Assembly (NCBI GenBank): GCA_017307955.1
Contig: JAFKFV010000020.1
Coordinates: 62,001 to 126,000, forward strand
Direction: 5' to 3'
DNA length: 64,000 bases
From: Allobosea sp.
Lineage (GTDB): Bacteria > Pseudomonadota > Alphaproteobacteria > Rhizobiales > Kaistiaceae
In this document: positions 33,122-42,386 of the stretch, in pieces
How the letters are laid out: the number at the start of each line of letters is the position of its first letter
Position numbering within the stretch: the stretch's first letter is position 1
Program-made: the position numbers and the translations under genes
The notes under the pieces: generated by a model
Databases searched by the model: none
What the model was told of the DNA's origin: nothing
What the model saw: only the letters and a program-made list of their open reading frames with translations

Positions 33122-34258
33122 ATGCGCATCGTCGATTATCGACTGACCCGTTTCCAGTTTGCGCGCGACCGCGTCATCGGCGACAGCCAGGTGAAGATCG
33201 CCCATGCCAATGTGGCGACGCTGGAGCTCATTTCGGACACGGGGCTCAGCGGTCTCGGCTTCGTCTTCTCGCTGTTCAACCCGCTGCCGGCGCTGGGCGA
33301 GATCGAGCGCATCTTCCGCGCCGAGATCTGGCCGAGCCTCGAGGGCGAGGACCCGGCGGCGCTGGCGCACCGGGTGCGCCGGCCGCGCGGCGGCAATATC
33401 CGCGGCGCCTCGCTGCCCTTCGGCGAGGGCATCGACCAGGCGGTGTGGGACCTGACGGCGAAGCAGCTCGGGCTGCCGCTGTGGAAGCTGCTCGGCGGCA
33501 CCAAATCGCGCGTGAAGGCCTATGCCAGCGGCCTCGACTACCATCTTTCGGACGAGGATTACTGCGCGCTGTTCGCGCATGCCGCCTCGCTCGGCTATAC
33601 GGCCTTCAAGATCAAGGTCGGCCACCCCGATATCGAGCGCGACCTGCACCGGCTCGATCTCCTGGTGAAGACGGTCGGCAAGCCGCAGGCGATCATGATC
33701 GACGCCAATGAGGGCTGGTCGCCGCAGGAGGCCGTGCGCCGCCTCAACATCATCAACAAGGCCGGCTTCGACATCCTGTGGATCGAGGACCCGTGCCTGC
33801 GCTTCGATTTCGAAGGGCTGAAGATGATCCGCGCCGGCTGCCCGTTCACGCTGGTGAATTCGGGCGAATATTTCGACGCGTCCGGCAAGCGGGCGCTGAT
33901 GGAGGCGCGCGGCACGGACATGATCAATGTCCATGGCCATGTCTCGGAAGTGATGCGCATCGGCTGGCTCGCCGCCGAATACGGCATTCCGGTCAGCCTC
34001 GGCAATTCGATGCTGGAGATCGGCATCAACATGGCCATCGCGCTGCCCGAGGTCGAGTGGCTGGAATACTCGTTCCAGAATTTCGACCATCTCGTCGAGC
34101 AGCCGATCGAGATCCGCGACGGCTATGCCTATGCGCCGGAGCGGCCCGGCCATGGGCTGGTGCTCTCGGAAGAGGCGCGCCGCGTCCATGCCGTTCCGGA
34201 CGTGATGGATATCGCCGCTCTGCCGCCGGCGCCGTTCAATCCGCGCCTGCCGCGCTGA
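33122..34258 (+). CDS. Mandelate racemase/muconate lactonizing enzyme family protein (probable acid-sugar dehydratase)
   Basis: A 378-residue enolase-superfamily enzyme. Visible catalytic elements are the KxK motif in FKIKVG (Lys163, Lys165) and metal ligands Asp194 in DANEGW, Glu222 in IEDP and Glu249 in NSGEY. A histidine-rich NVHGHVSE lies at 269-276 and LEI with Glu299 late in the barrel. Such enzymes remove a proton next to a carboxylate, often dehydrating sugar acids. With the deoxy-sugar mutarotase, the FCD regulator and a sugar importer around it, an aldonate dehydratase is likely, but the substrate is not determined. Confidence 0.85.
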   Translation: MRIVDYRLTRFQFARDRVIGDSQVKIAHANVATLELISDTGLSGLGFVFSLFNPLPALGEIERIFRAEIWPSLEGEDPAALAHRVRRPRGGNIRGASLPFGEGIDQAVWDLTAKQLGLPLWKLLGGTKSRVKAYASGLDYHLSDEDYCALFAHAASLGYTAFKIKVGHPDIERDLHRLDLLVKTVGKPQAIMIDANEGWSPQEAVRRLNIINKAGFDILWIEDPCLRFDFEGLKMIRAGCPFTLVNSGEYFDASGKRALMEARGTDMINVHGHVSEVMRIGWLAAEYGIPVSLGNSMLEIGINMAIALPEVEWLEYSFQNFDHLVEQPIEIRDGYAYAPERPGHGLVLSEEARRVHAVPDVMDIAALPPAPFNPRLPR

Positions 34259-34263
34259 TTTCC

Positions 34264-34286
34264 GCGCGCCGCGGGAGGCGGCGCGC
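34264..34286 (+). terminator. Hairpin between the enolase-superfamily gene and the binding-protein gene
   Basis: GCGCGCCGC, loop GGGAG, then GCGGCGCGC form a perfect 9-bp stem, 5 bases after the stop codon. No T run follows, so it may be an mRNA processing or stability element within the operon. Confidence 0.5.
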
Positions 34287-34318
34287 GCCATGCCGTTTTC
34301 GTGAGGGAGGACAGGATC

Positions 34319-35581
34319 ATGACATCGCTTTCGAGGGCGCTCCGCGCCGGAACCATGCTCGCCGCCATCGCCGTCACGCTCGGTTCGGCCCATGCCGACA
34401 CGACGCTGACGGTCTGGGACTGGAAGTCGGGCGACCCGACGACGCAGCCTTATTACGAGGCCGTGAAGAAGGACTTCGAGGCCGCGCATCCGGGCGTCAC
34501 CGTGAAATATGTCATGCAGCCGCATGACCAGTATTACACGCTGCTCGGCACCGCGATCTCGGCCGGGCAGGGTCCGGACGTCGTGCTCGTGCATGGCGGC
34601 TCGCAGACCAAGGAGCGCACCGCCGCGCTCCTGAAGCTTGACGACAAGATCGCCGACATTAAGGGCCGCATCGCCGGCTGGGACGAGTTCACCGGCGCCG
34701 ATGGCGGCGCCTATGCCGTGCCGATCTCGATCCAGGGCTTCGCCGTCTATTACAACAAGGACCTCTGGCAGAAGGCCGGCCTCGACCCGGCCAAGGCGCC
34801 GCAGAACTGGGCCGAGCTCAAGGACATCTGCGCCAAGCTGAAGGCCTCCGGGACGACCTGCTTCGCGCTCGGCAACAAGGAAGGCTTCGGCGCCGACTTC
34901 TTCCTCTCGGCGGTGGCGGCCAATGGCTGGACCAAGGCCCAGCAGGACGCCTGGACCAAGGGCGATCTCAAATGGTCGAGCCCCGAGGTCAAGGCGATCG
35001 TCGAGGCCTGGGTCGAGACCAACAAGGACGGCTGGTACGCCGAGGGCGCCAACTCGACCGCGAAGTTCATGGATGAATATGAGAGCTTCGAGCGCGGCGA
35101 GAACGCCAACACGATCGGCCTCATCTCCGACGTCGCGCACTGGAAGGAGTTCGACGAATTCCTCGGCGCCGACAAGGTGGGCGTCTATGTCATGCCCCCG
35201 GTCGCGGGCGGCGACGGATCGCTGAAGCTGCCGCTCGCCGGGGGCATCGGCTACGGCGTCACCGCCTTCTCGCCGAACAAGGACCTCGCCGTCGAGCTCG
35301 CCAAGAGCTTCGCTGACACGCCGCATATGCAGATCTTCTTCGAGTCGGCCGGCGCCATCCCCGCCGACACCAAGGTCGATACGTCCAAGGTCGAGAGCCC
35401 CTCGGCCAAGATGATCCTCGGCTGGCTCGCCGATGGCGTGCCGCTCGCCCACAACAACATGGCGACCGCCGAGACCGAGGAGTGGCACCGCCAGAGCCAG
35501 CTGCTCTTCACCGGCGAGACCACGGTCGACAAGGCGCTCGCACGCATGGACGAAGTCCAGGCGCAGGCGAAGAAGAAGTAG
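34319..35581 (+). CDS. Carbohydrate ABC transporter substrate-binding protein (family 1)
   Basis: A 420-residue exported binding protein. The signal peptide ends at about residue 26 (SAHA before DTTLTVWDW). The mature protein has the family-1 features: DVVLVHGGSQTKERTAALLKLDD, AVPISIQGFAVYYNKDLWQKAGL, and the late AGGIGYGVTAFSPNKDLAVEL. It ends with a lysine-rich tail. It should capture the substrate of the enolase-superfamily enzyme encoded upstream. The ATG follows GGGAGGACA. A palindromic repeat lies in the 174-base gap before the permeases. Confidence 0.9.
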   Translation: MTSLSRALRAGTMLAAIAVTLGSAHADTTLTVWDWKSGDPTTQPYYEAVKKDFEAAHPGVTVKYVMQPHDQYYTLLGTAISAGQGPDVVLVHGGSQTKERTAALLKLDDKIADIKGRIAGWDEFTGADGGAYAVPISIQGFAVYYNKDLWQKAGLDPAKAPQNWAELKDICAKLKASGTTCFALGNKEGFGADFFLSAVAANGWTKAQQDAWTKGDLKWSSPEVKAIVEAWVETNKDGWYAEGANSTAKFMDEYESFERGENANTIGLISDVAHWKEFDEFLGADKVGVYVMPPVAGGDGSLKLPLAGGIGYGVTAFSPNKDLAVELAKSFADTPHMQIFFESAGAIPADTKVDTSKVESPSAKMILGWLADGVPLAHNNMATAETEEWHRQSQLLFTGETTVDKALARMDEVQAQAKKK

Positions 35582-35605
35582 GCGGCGACGATCGGGTCGA
35601 AGCGG

Positions 35606-35723
35606 CCCTCACCCCGACCCTCTCCCGCATGCGGGAGAGGGGGACTGGACCGTCTCGGCGCTTTTCCGATGATGAGAGCAGCGAGCCCCCTCTCCCGCTT
35701 GCGGGAGAGGGCAGGGGTGAGGG
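35606..35723. repeat. Palindromic repeat element, family A (intergenic copy)
   Basis: The ends CCCTCACCCC and GGGGTGAGGG are inverted copies. Inside, each arm has its own hairpin (CCCTCTCCCGCATGCGGGAG and CCTCTCCCGCTTGCGGGAGA). The core is the same as in the phnJ insertion. It lies between the binding-protein and first permease genes, so it would fold in the operon mRNA and may reduce permease expression. Confidence 0.85.
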
Positions 35724-35755
35724 CTCTCTTGAGCAGGCCGGCAAGGAATGACCGC

Positions 35756-36670
35756 ATGAGCGCCAGCACGAGCCCCGTCCTTCCGCGTGCCCCCCGCCGC
35801 CGCCTCCTCGGCGATGATCCCGGGCGGCTCGGGCTTCTCTTCGTCGTGCCGGCGCTGGCGCTGGTCATCGTCTTCCGCATCGTGCCGCTGATCTGGGGCT
35901 TCGGCACCTCGCTCACCGATTATGACGGCATGTCGGCGGCGCGCTTCGTCGGCATCGCCAACTATGCCGCGCTCACCCGCGATCCGGTGTTCCTCGACAG
36001 CATCGTCAACATGCTGATCCTGCTGGCGACGCTGCCGGTGTGGATCGGGCTGCCGATGCTGCTCGCGATCCTGATCCACCAGGGCGTGCCGGGCGGCAAG
36101 CTGTTCCGCGCCGTCTATTTCTTCCCGGCCGTGCTGTCCTCGGTCATCGTCGGCGCGATCTTCAACATGCTGCTGCGCTATGACGGCTCGTTCAACGCCA
36201 TGCTGAAGGCGCTCGGCTTCTCGGCCGTGGACTGGCTCGGCAACTCGTCCACCGCGCTGTTCAGCCTGATCGCCGTGCAGCTCTGGGCGACCTTCGGCAT
36301 GAGCCTGCTCATCTTCCTCGCCGGGCTCTCGACGGTGCCCTCCGACATGCTGGAGGCGGCGAAGCTCGATGGCGCCGGGCTCTTCGGCACCTGGTGGCAC
36401 ATCGTCATCCCGTCGATCCGCCCGATCATCGAATTCGCCGCCGTGGTGACGACAATCGGCATGCTGACCTCGATGTTCGGCCTCATCTATGTGCTGACCG
36501 CCGGCGGGCCGGGGACGTCGACGACGCTGCCGGAATTCCTCATCTGGCTCGAGCAGGGCCGCATGAACCGGCCGGGCTATGCGAGCGCGATCTCGATGGT
36601 GCTGTTCGCGCTGATGGCGGGGCTGGCCTTCATCCAGATCCGCATCATGTCCCGCAACGCCAGCCTCTGA
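35756..36670 (+). CDS. Carbohydrate ABC transporter permease (MalF-type)
   Basis: A 304-residue permease with six helices. The coupling loop is LEAAKLDGAGLFGTWWHIVIP near residues 200-220, and the TAGGPGTSTTLPEFLIW segment near 250 is typical for this class. The start is the ATG at 35756, with AAGGA 8 bases before it. An ATG 8 bases upstream opens only a three-codon frame (ATG ACC GCA TGA) that ends by overlapping this start, so a mini-frame may affect initiation. It pairs with the next gene. Confidence 0.9.
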   Translation: MSASTSPVLPRAPRRRLLGDDPGRLGLLFVVPALALVIVFRIVPLIWGFGTSLTDYDGMSAARFVGIANYAALTRDPVFLDSIVNMLILLATLPVWIGLPMLLAILIHQGVPGGKLFRAVYFFPAVLSSVIVGAIFNMLLRYDGSFNAMLKALGFSAVDWLGNSSTALFSLIAVQLWATFGMSLLIFLAGLSTVPSDMLEAAKLDGAGLFGTWWHIVIPSIRPIIEFAAVVTTIGMLTSMFGLIYVLTAGGPGTSTTLPEFLIWLEQGRMNRPGYASAISMVLFALMAGLAFIQIRIMSRNASL

Positions 36671-36679
36671 GGGGATAGC

Positions 36680-37513
36680 ATGGCCGCCGTCGAGATCCGC
36701 CAGAAGCGCGCGCTGACGCTCATCGCGCTGCCGATGGTGCTGCTGGCGCTCTCCTGCGTCTATCCGGTCTTCTTCACGATCAACGCGGCGCTGAAGACGC
36801 GCAAGGGCTTCGTCCTCGACCGCTTCGGCCTTGCCAGCGACCCGACGCTCGCCAATTTCGCGCAGGCCTGGAACCAGTCGCGCCTGTCGGAATATTTCAC
36901 CAACTCGGTCGTGGTGACGATCGGCGCCGTGCTGACGCTGCTGGTCGTCTCCTCGCTCGCCGGCTATGCCCTGGCGGTGCTGCGCTTTCGCGGCGCCAAG
37001 ATCGTGTTCACGATCATCCTCGTCTCGTTGATGATCCCGGTCCAGGTGGTGCTCGTCCCCTTCTACCGGACGATGATCGCGCTCGACCTCGTCAATTCGC
37101 GCGCCGGCCTCGTCATCGCCTATACGGCGTTCTTCCTGCCCTTCAGCGTCTATCTGATGACCGCATTCTATGCGCGACTGCCGCGCGAACTCTTCGAGGC
37201 GGCGCAGATCGACGGCGCCGGGCTCGTGCAGGTCTGGTGGCACATCATGCTGCCGATGGGGAAGCCGGCGCTGATCACGCTCGGCATCCTCAACACGCTT
37301 TATTGTTGGAACGACGTGCTGATCTCACTGCTCGTTCTGCAGGACGAGCGCACGCTGATGGTCGGAATCGCGGCGCTGCGCGGCGAATACACGACCAATG
37401 TCCCGCTGCTCGCCGCCGGCATCGTGCTCGCGGCGGCGCCGATCGTCATCATCTACGTGATCTTCCAGCGCCAGATCGTCAGCGGCATCGCCGTCGGCGC
37501 GGTGAAGGGATAG
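36680..37513 (+). CDS. Carbohydrate ABC transporter permease (MalG-type)
   Basis: A 277-residue permease of normal length. It has six helices, the coupling loop RELFEAAQIDGAGLVQVWWHI near residues 170-190, and a VSGIAVGAVKG C-terminus. It lies 9 bases after its partner. No ATPase gene follows: the next element is a palindromic repeat and then a leftward nucleoside importer operon. The importer must therefore borrow an ATPase encoded elsewhere, for example one of the two MalK-type proteins at 28.2-30.5 kb. Confidence 0.9.
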   Translation: MAAVEIRQKRALTLIALPMVLLALSCVYPVFFTINAALKTRKGFVLDRFGLASDPTLANFAQAWNQSRLSEYFTNSVVVTIGAVLTLLVVSSLAGYALAVLRFRGAKIVFTIILVSLMIPVQVVLVPFYRTMIALDLVNSRAGLVIAYTAFFLPFSVYLMTAFYARLPRELFEAAQIDGAGLVQVWWHIMLPMGKPALITLGILNTLYCWNDVLISLLVLQDERTLMVGIAALRGEYTTNVPLLAAGIVLAAAPIVIIYVIFQRQIVSGIAVGAVKG

Positions 37514-37550
37514 TCGCGGCGCTGGAATACGACTTTGGGAGCGGAGACGC

Positions 37551-37677
37551 CCTTCACCTCTTCCTTGGGGAGAGGTCGGACCGCAGGTCCAGGTGAGGGG
37601 CGTGCCCTCTCCGGATAGTCCGTAACCCCCCACCCGCCGGCGCCGCCGTCGACCTCTCCCTCAGGGAGAGGTGAAGG
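37551..37677. repeat. Palindromic repeat element, family B (copy 2, inverted)
   Basis: The ends CCTTCACCTCT and AGAGGTGAAGG are inverted copies. Read on the minus strand it matches the element at 19897-20025 over nearly its whole length, including the inner GGGTTAC and CGCCCCTCACC segments. It lies between two convergent operons (permease end 37513, permease end 37694) and could act as a bidirectional terminator. Confidence 0.85.
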
Positions 37678-37693
37678 ACAGGCCAGCCCGCCC

Positions 37694-38617
37694 CTATGCC
37701 GTCACGCGCCGCTTCGAGGAGAGCATCAGCGCGAGGACGGTCACCACGAACGGGATGGTGTGGATCACCTCGCCCGGGACGCGCGGCAGGATGCCGGGGA
37801 GCGCGATGGACAGCGCTTCGAAGGCGCCGAACAGCACGGCGGCAATGGCAGTGCCAACCGGGTGGCGGCGGCCGAGCAGCACGGCGCCGAGCGCGATGAA
37901 GCCGCGGCCGGCCGTCATATCGCGCGTGAAGCCGACAAAGTTGAACATCGCGAGCTGCGCGCCGCCGAGGCCTGCCAGCGCGCCCGAGGCGACGAGGCCA
38001 TAGGTGCGCAGCCGGTTCGGCGAGATGCCGGCGGCTTCGGCGGCGGCCGGATATTCGCCGACGGCGCGGAAGCGGAGGCCCTCCGGCGTGCGGTAGAGGA
38101 AATACCAGATGGCGAAGACGAGGAAGACCGCGAGCCAGGTCAGGTAGGAGTGGCCCGAGAACATCTGCGTCAGCACCGGCCCGATGCCGGGAATGGCGTC
38201 GAGGAAGGAGAGGTCGAGCGAGGGGACCGCCTTCGACGGCAGGTTGATCGAGGTGCCCTTGTCGCCGCCGGTCGCGTAGTTGAGCGCGGTGACCGTGCCG
38301 CCGGCCGCGATGATGTTCACCGCGAAGCCGACCAGGATGACGTCGGCCTTGAAGCGCAGATGAAACAGCGCCATCAGCGCGCCGAGCAAGCCGCCGACGG
38401 CGAGGCCGGCCAGGACGCCGACATACCAGGGCGCATAGGCCGAGACGATGACCGCCGTCAGCGCGCCGATCAGCATCATGCCTTCGAGCGCAACGTTGAG
38501 CGAGCCGACGAGATCGGACAGGAGGCCGCCGAGCGAGGCGAACAGGACCGGCGTCGTCGTGCGGATGACCGCGGCGACGAAGGCGGCCGAGAGGATCGTG
38601 TCGAAGATCTCGTTCAT
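37694..38617 (-). CDS. Nucleoside-type ABC transporter permease (YufQ/NupC-like)
   Basis: A 307-residue permease of the branched-chain/ribose-type fold used by BMP-family importers. The conserved LVGSLNVALEGMMLIGA motif is near residues 35-51, RAVGEYPAAAEAAGIS near 195 and GRGFIALGAVLLGRRHPVGT near 245. It imports nucleosides or related compounds together with the permease, ATPase and BMP binding protein encoded upstream. The start overlaps the preceding permease gene by four bases. The longer frame through that gene is a shadow. Confidence 0.9.
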   Translation of the reverse strand: MNEIFDTILSAAFVAAVIRTTTPVLFASLGGLLSDLVGSLNVALEGMMLIGALTAVIVSAYAPWYVGVLAGLAVGGLLGALMALFHLRFKADVILVGFAVNIIAAGGTVTALNYATGGDKGTSINLPSKAVPSLDLSFLDAIPGIGPVLTQMFSGHSYLTWLAVFLVFAIWYFLYRTPEGLRFRAVGEYPAAAEAAGISPNRLRTYGLVASGALAGLGGAQLAMFNFVGFTRDMTAGRGFIALGAVLLGRRHPVGTAIAAVLFGAFEALSIALPGILPRVPGEVIHTIPFVVTVLALMLSSKRRVTA

Positions 38618-39687
38618 GTCGACGGGGCTCGCGCGGCGGAGGAGCCGCCCATGATGCGGTTGAGGAAGGCCCGGCCGGGCAGCGTGAAGGACGAGGCGAC
38701 CAGGAGAATGACGATGCCCTGCACGATGCCGATGACCTCGGCGGGAACGTCGGTGCGATAGCCCATCAGCGCCGCGCCCTGGCGCAGATAGCCATAGCCG
38801 AGCGCGACGAAGGGAATGGCGAGGGGCCGGTTGCGCGCCACGATCGCGATCAGGATGCCCTCGAAGGACAGGCCGCCCTCGAAGCCGACCACGATCTTGG
38901 CGAAGCCCTGGCCCTGCACGAACAGCGCGCCGAGCAGGCCGCCGATCGCGCCCGAGGCCGTCATGGCGCTGACCATGATGAAGTTGGAGCGGATGCCGGA
39001 ATAGGCCGCGAAGCGGGCATTGTGGCCGGTGAGGCGGAGGCGGAGGCCCCAGGCGGTGCGGTAGAGCAGGAACCAGACGATCGCCACCGCGCCGAGCGCC
39101 AGCACGACGCCGAGATCGATGCGCGTGCGGGCGATGAAGGCCGGGTAGACCGCCGAGGCGGGGAAGGCCTCGGAGGCGGTGAGGCCGCTCTTCGGCGAGG
39201 CGAGATAGAGGCGAAGGAAGAGATTGGCGATGTCGTAGGCGATGTAGTTCAGCATCAGCGACGACACGATCTCGTTCGCGTTCAGCTTCGCCTTGGCATA
39301 GCCGGGGATGAAGCCGAGAAACGCGCCGGCGATCATCGCTGCGATGGCGGCGACCGGGATCGAGACCCAGGAGAGCCCGAGCGGCGACAGCGCGATCGCG
39401 GCGGCGACCGTGCCGCCGGCATAGACCTGACCCTGCACGCCGAGGGCGAACTGCCGCGCCTGGAAGACGAGGCTGAAGGCGAGGCCGGCCAGCGCCAGCT
39501 TGGCGGAGTCGTCGATCCAGTTGCCGACCGTGCGCTTCGAGGACAGCGGTCCGGCGATGAAGGTCTGGAAGGTCTCGAGCGGGGCTTTCGAGGCGATCAG
39601 GATGATGACGAGCGCCACGAGCAGCGCGATGGCGGCCGCGAACAGGATGCGGCGCGTCTCGTCGAGGAAGATCTTGCCGTTGGTCAT
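38614..39687 (-). CDS. Nucleoside-type ABC transporter permease (YufP/NupB-like)
   Basis: A 357-residue permease with about nine helices. It contains QARQFALGVQGQVYAGG near residue 75, NANEIVSSLMLNYIAYDI near 135, RLTGHNARFAAYSGI near 220 and GFEGGLSFEGILIAIVARN near 270, all characteristic of the longer permease of BMP-family nucleoside importers. It overlaps the ATPase gene upstream and the second permease downstream by four bases each, giving tight coupling. Confidence 0.9.
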   Translation of the reverse strand: MTNGKIFLDETRRILFAAAIALLVALVIILIASKAPLETFQTFIAGPLSSKRTVGNWIDDSAKLALAGLAFSLVFQARQFALGVQGQVYAGGTVAAAIALSPLGLSWVSIPVAAIAAMIAGAFLGFIPGYAKAKLNANEIVSSLMLNYIAYDIANLFLRLYLASPKSGLTASEAFPASAVYPAFIARTRIDLGVVLALGAVAIVWFLLYRTAWGLRLRLTGHNARFAAYSGIRSNFIMVSAMTASGAIGGLLGALFVQGQGFAKIVVGFEGGLSFEGILIAIVARNRPLAIPFVALGYGYLRQGAALMGYRTDVPAEVIGIVQGIVILLVASSFTLPGRAFLNRIMGGSSAARAPST

Positions 39688-41231
39688 GCGAGCGCCGCCT
39701 GGCGTTCATGCACCGGCTGCTCGGCGAAACCGAGCATGTAGCTGCCCAGCATTTCCGGCGTCAGTTCGGTGGTGTTGGAGAAGGCCGCGACGATGCGGCC
39801 GCGATAGAGCACGATCATGCGGTCCGAGAGCGACAGCAGCTCGGAAAGATCGGCCGATGTGAGGAAGACGGCGCTGCCGGCGTCGCGGGCGAGCGCGATG
39901 CGCTGCCAGATGAACTCCGTCGCGCCGAGATCGACGCCGCGCGTCGGATGCGAGACGAGCAGCAGCTTGGGATCGGACGAGAGCTCGCGGGCGACGACGA
40001 CCTTCTGCATGTTGCCGCCCGAGAGCGTGCCAATCGCCGCATCCGGTCCCGAGACACGGACGCTGAAGCGCTCGATCAGCTCGACGGCATGCTTGCGGAT
40101 CGCGCCGAGGTCGAGCAGGCCGTGGCGCACGAAGCGCTCGTTCTCGAGCTCCGTCGCGACGATGTTCTCGGCGACGCTGGCGCCGCCGGCGCTGCCGGTC
40201 GCGATGCGGTCTTCCGGGATATGGGCGAGGCCGGCGTCGCGGCGCTGGTCGACCGGCACGGCGACGATGTCGACGCCATTGAGCTCGACCGAACCGGCCT
40301 CGACGGGCCGGAGGCCGCCGATCGCCTCGAAGAGTTCGCTCTGGCCGTTGCCTTCCACCGCTGCGATGCCGACGATCTCGCCGGCGCGCAGCACGATGTC
40401 CATGCCGGAGATGGCGTCGAGGCCGCGGTCGTTCTTGATGGTGAGGCCGGAGATCCGGCAGAGATGCGGATGATCGCCCGGCTTGGCGCGGGTCACCTTC
40501 AGCGCCACGTCGCGGCCGACCATCATGCGGGCGAGGCCGGCCTCGGTCGCGTCCTTCTTGTCGACGCGGCCGACCATCTGCCCGGCGCGCATGACGGAGA
40601 TCGTGTTCGAGATCTCGATCACTTCCGGCAGCTTGTGGGCGATGAAGAGGACGGTGCGGCCCTGCGCCGTCAGCGAGCGGATGGCGGAGAACAGCTCCTC
40701 CACTTCCTGCGGCGCCAGAACGGCGGTCGGCTCGTCGAGGATGAGCAGTTTCGCATCGCGGTAGAGCGCCTTCAGGATCTCGACGCGCTGCTGCTGGCCG
40801 ACGGGCAGCCGCTCGACGGGCGCCTCGACATCGACGGGCAGGCGGAAGCGGTCGGCGAGCGCCTGCACGGTCTCGGCGGCGCGCTTTCGATCCATCTTGA
40901 GGCCGTTGCGCGGCTCGACGCCGAGCACGACGTTTTCCGCGACGGTGAAGGAGGGCACCAGCGAGAAATGCTGGAACACCATGCCGATGCCATGCGCGAT
41001 GGCGGCACGGGGCGAATGGAGCGTGATCGGGGTCCCGTCCAGCCGGATCTCGCCGGCATTCGGCTGCTCGACGCCGAACAGGATCTTCATGAGGGTGGAC
41101 TTGCCGGCGCCGTTCTCGCCGACCACGGCATGGACCTCGCTATGCGCGACGGTCAGGTCCACGTTCTTGTTGGCGTGGACACCACCCGGATAGGTCTTGT
41201 CGATGCCGATCGCTTCGAGAAAGGGCTTCAT
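39684..41231 (-). CDS. Nucleoside-type ABC transporter ATP-binding protein with two ABC domains
   Basis: A 515-residue ATPase with two fused nucleotide-binding domains. The first has Walker A GENGAGKST (38-46), a divergent signature LPVGQQQRV and Walker B LLILDEPTAVL. The second has a degenerate Walker A (VEGNGQSE) and a good LSGGNMQKV signature with SHPTRGVD. This pattern fits YufO/NupA-type proteins of BMP importers. It energises the two permeases downstream. The gene follows the binding-protein gene after 96 bases. Confidence 0.92.
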   Translation of the reverse strand: MKPFLEAIGIDKTYPGGVHANKNVDLTVAHSEVHAVVGENGAGKSTLMKILFGVEQPNAGEIRLDGTPITLHSPRAAIAHGIGMVFQHFSLVPSFTVAENVVLGVEPRNGLKMDRKRAAETVQALADRFRLPVDVEAPVERLPVGQQQRVEILKALYRDAKLLILDEPTAVLAPQEVEELFSAIRSLTAQGRTVLFIAHKLPEVIEISNTISVMRAGQMVGRVDKKDATEAGLARMMVGRDVALKVTRAKPGDHPHLCRISGLTIKNDRGLDAISGMDIVLRAGEIVGIAAVEGNGQSELFEAIGGLRPVEAGSVELNGVDIVAVPVDQRRDAGLAHIPEDRIATGSAGGASVAENIVATELENERFVRHGLLDLGAIRKHAVELIERFSVRVSGPDAAIGTLSGGNMQKVVVARELSSDPKLLLVSHPTRGVDLGATEFIWQRIALARDAGSAVFLTSADLSELLSLSDRMIVLYRGRIVAAFSNTTELTPEMLGSYMLGFAEQPVHERQAALA

Positions 41232-41327
41232 TTCGTCCGGCTGGTTGTCACGTCAGGCCTGTCCGCCCGGCGGCATGCCGCCGGGCGGGGAAGTCCGAGA
41301 GTCCGCGGCGCGAGGCCGCCGGACGGC

Positions 41328-42386
41328 TCAGTTCATCGTGGTCTCGACCTTGATCTCGCCGGAGACGATCTTCGCTTCCTGCTCCTTGACTTCCTTGCGG
41401 ACGTCTTCGGGAACGAGAGCGTCGTAATACTTGTTCTCCGAGATACCGACCGCGCCTTCCTGCAGGCCGAGGATCGACGAGGTGCCATACTTGGCGGTGC
41501 CGTCGAGCGTCTGCTTGAGCAGGAGGAGGAGCGACTCGCCGACCCGCTTCTCGACCGAGGTCAGGATGACGTCGGCCTGGGCCTGGTCGGTGGCGGCGAA
41601 GATGGTCGCCTGGTCGCTGTCGACGCCGATGCCGAGCTTCTTGGCATCGCGCACCGCCTGGAGGGCGCCGATGCCGGTCGAGCCGGCGATCGGGAAGATC
41701 ACGTCCGCGCCCTGCTGGATCTGGGCGAGAGCGAGTTCCTTGCCCTTGGCCGGGTCGCTGAACGGATTGGCCGAGTTGACCGTCGCGCGCAGCAGCTTGG
41801 CATTCGGGTTGGCCGCCTTGGCGCCCTGCTCGAAGCCGACGACGAATTCGAGGATCACGGAACCCTCGGTGCCGAGGATCTGGCCCATGGTGCCCGTCTT
41901 CGAGACCTTGGCCGCCGCATAGCCGGCGAGATAGGCCGCCGTCGAGGTGCGGTACTGCACCGAGAGGACGTTGTCGAAGCCGCCCTTGGCATAGTCGACG
42001 GTGTCGTCGAACAGGATGAACTTCTTGTCCGGATACTGCGGCGCCAGTTCGGCCACATAGGGGGCCATGTCGAAGGTGCCGGTGATCACGACGTCGTAGT
42101 CGCCATCGGCCGCGTCGGCCAGGGCCGGCTGCCACTTGGAGCGGTCATAGCCGGGCTCGATCGTCTTCACGACGACCGGAAGCTCCTTCATGGCCTGGTC
42201 CATGCCGCGCTGGGCGGAATCGAAGAAGCTCTTGTCGCCGAGCGTGCCGTTCAGCACGAGCGCGACCTTGAGCGGGTTCTCCTTGGTGTAGGTCTGAGCC
42301 GTCGCCGGCGCGACCGCCACGCCCATGCCCGCCACCACCGTCAACGCCGCCGCGCTCTGCGTCAGCGTCTTCATCATCTTGGTCAT
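41328..42386 (-). CDS. BMP-family nucleoside-binding protein
   Basis: A 352-residue exported protein, with the signal peptide ending near residue 30 (ATAQ). The mature part follows the BMP/PnrA pattern: VALVLNGTLGDKSFFDSAQRG, the VITGTFDMAPYVAELAPQYPDKKF segment, AAYLAGYAAA near residue 145, and ADVIFPIAGSTGIGALQA near 230. No lipobox cysteine is seen, so it is probably periplasmic rather than lipid-anchored. BMP proteins of this kind bind purine or other nucleosides. It is the first gene of the leftward importer operon and is preceded by a 308-base leader with inverted repeats. Confidence 0.92.
   Translation of the reverse strand: MTKMMKTLTQSAAALTVVAGMGVAVAPATAQTYTKENPLKVALVLNGTLGDKSFFDSAQRGMDQAMKELPVVVKTIEPGYDRSKWQPALADAADGDYDVVITGTFDMAPYVAELAPQYPDKKFILFDDTVDYAKGGFDNVLSVQYRTSTAAYLAGYAAAKVSKTGTMGQILGTEGSVILEFVVGFEQGAKAANPNAKLLRATVNSANPFSDPAKGKELALAQIQQGADVIFPIAGSTGIGALQAVRDAKKLGIGVDSDQATIFAATDQAQADVILTSVEKRVGESLLLLLKQTLDGTAKYGTSSILGLQEGAVGISENKYYDALVPEDVRKEVKEQEAKIVSGEIKVETTMN

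Noticed and set aside
33107..35488. A 793-codon open frame on the minus strand opposite the enolase-superfamily and binding-protein genes
   Set aside because: It is antisense to two clear genes, has low-complexity composition and no recognisable motif.
35748..35759. A short leader peptide gene before the permease
   Set aside because: The frame ATG ACC GCA TGA has only three codons. It is mentioned as a possible effect on initiation but is not a gene.
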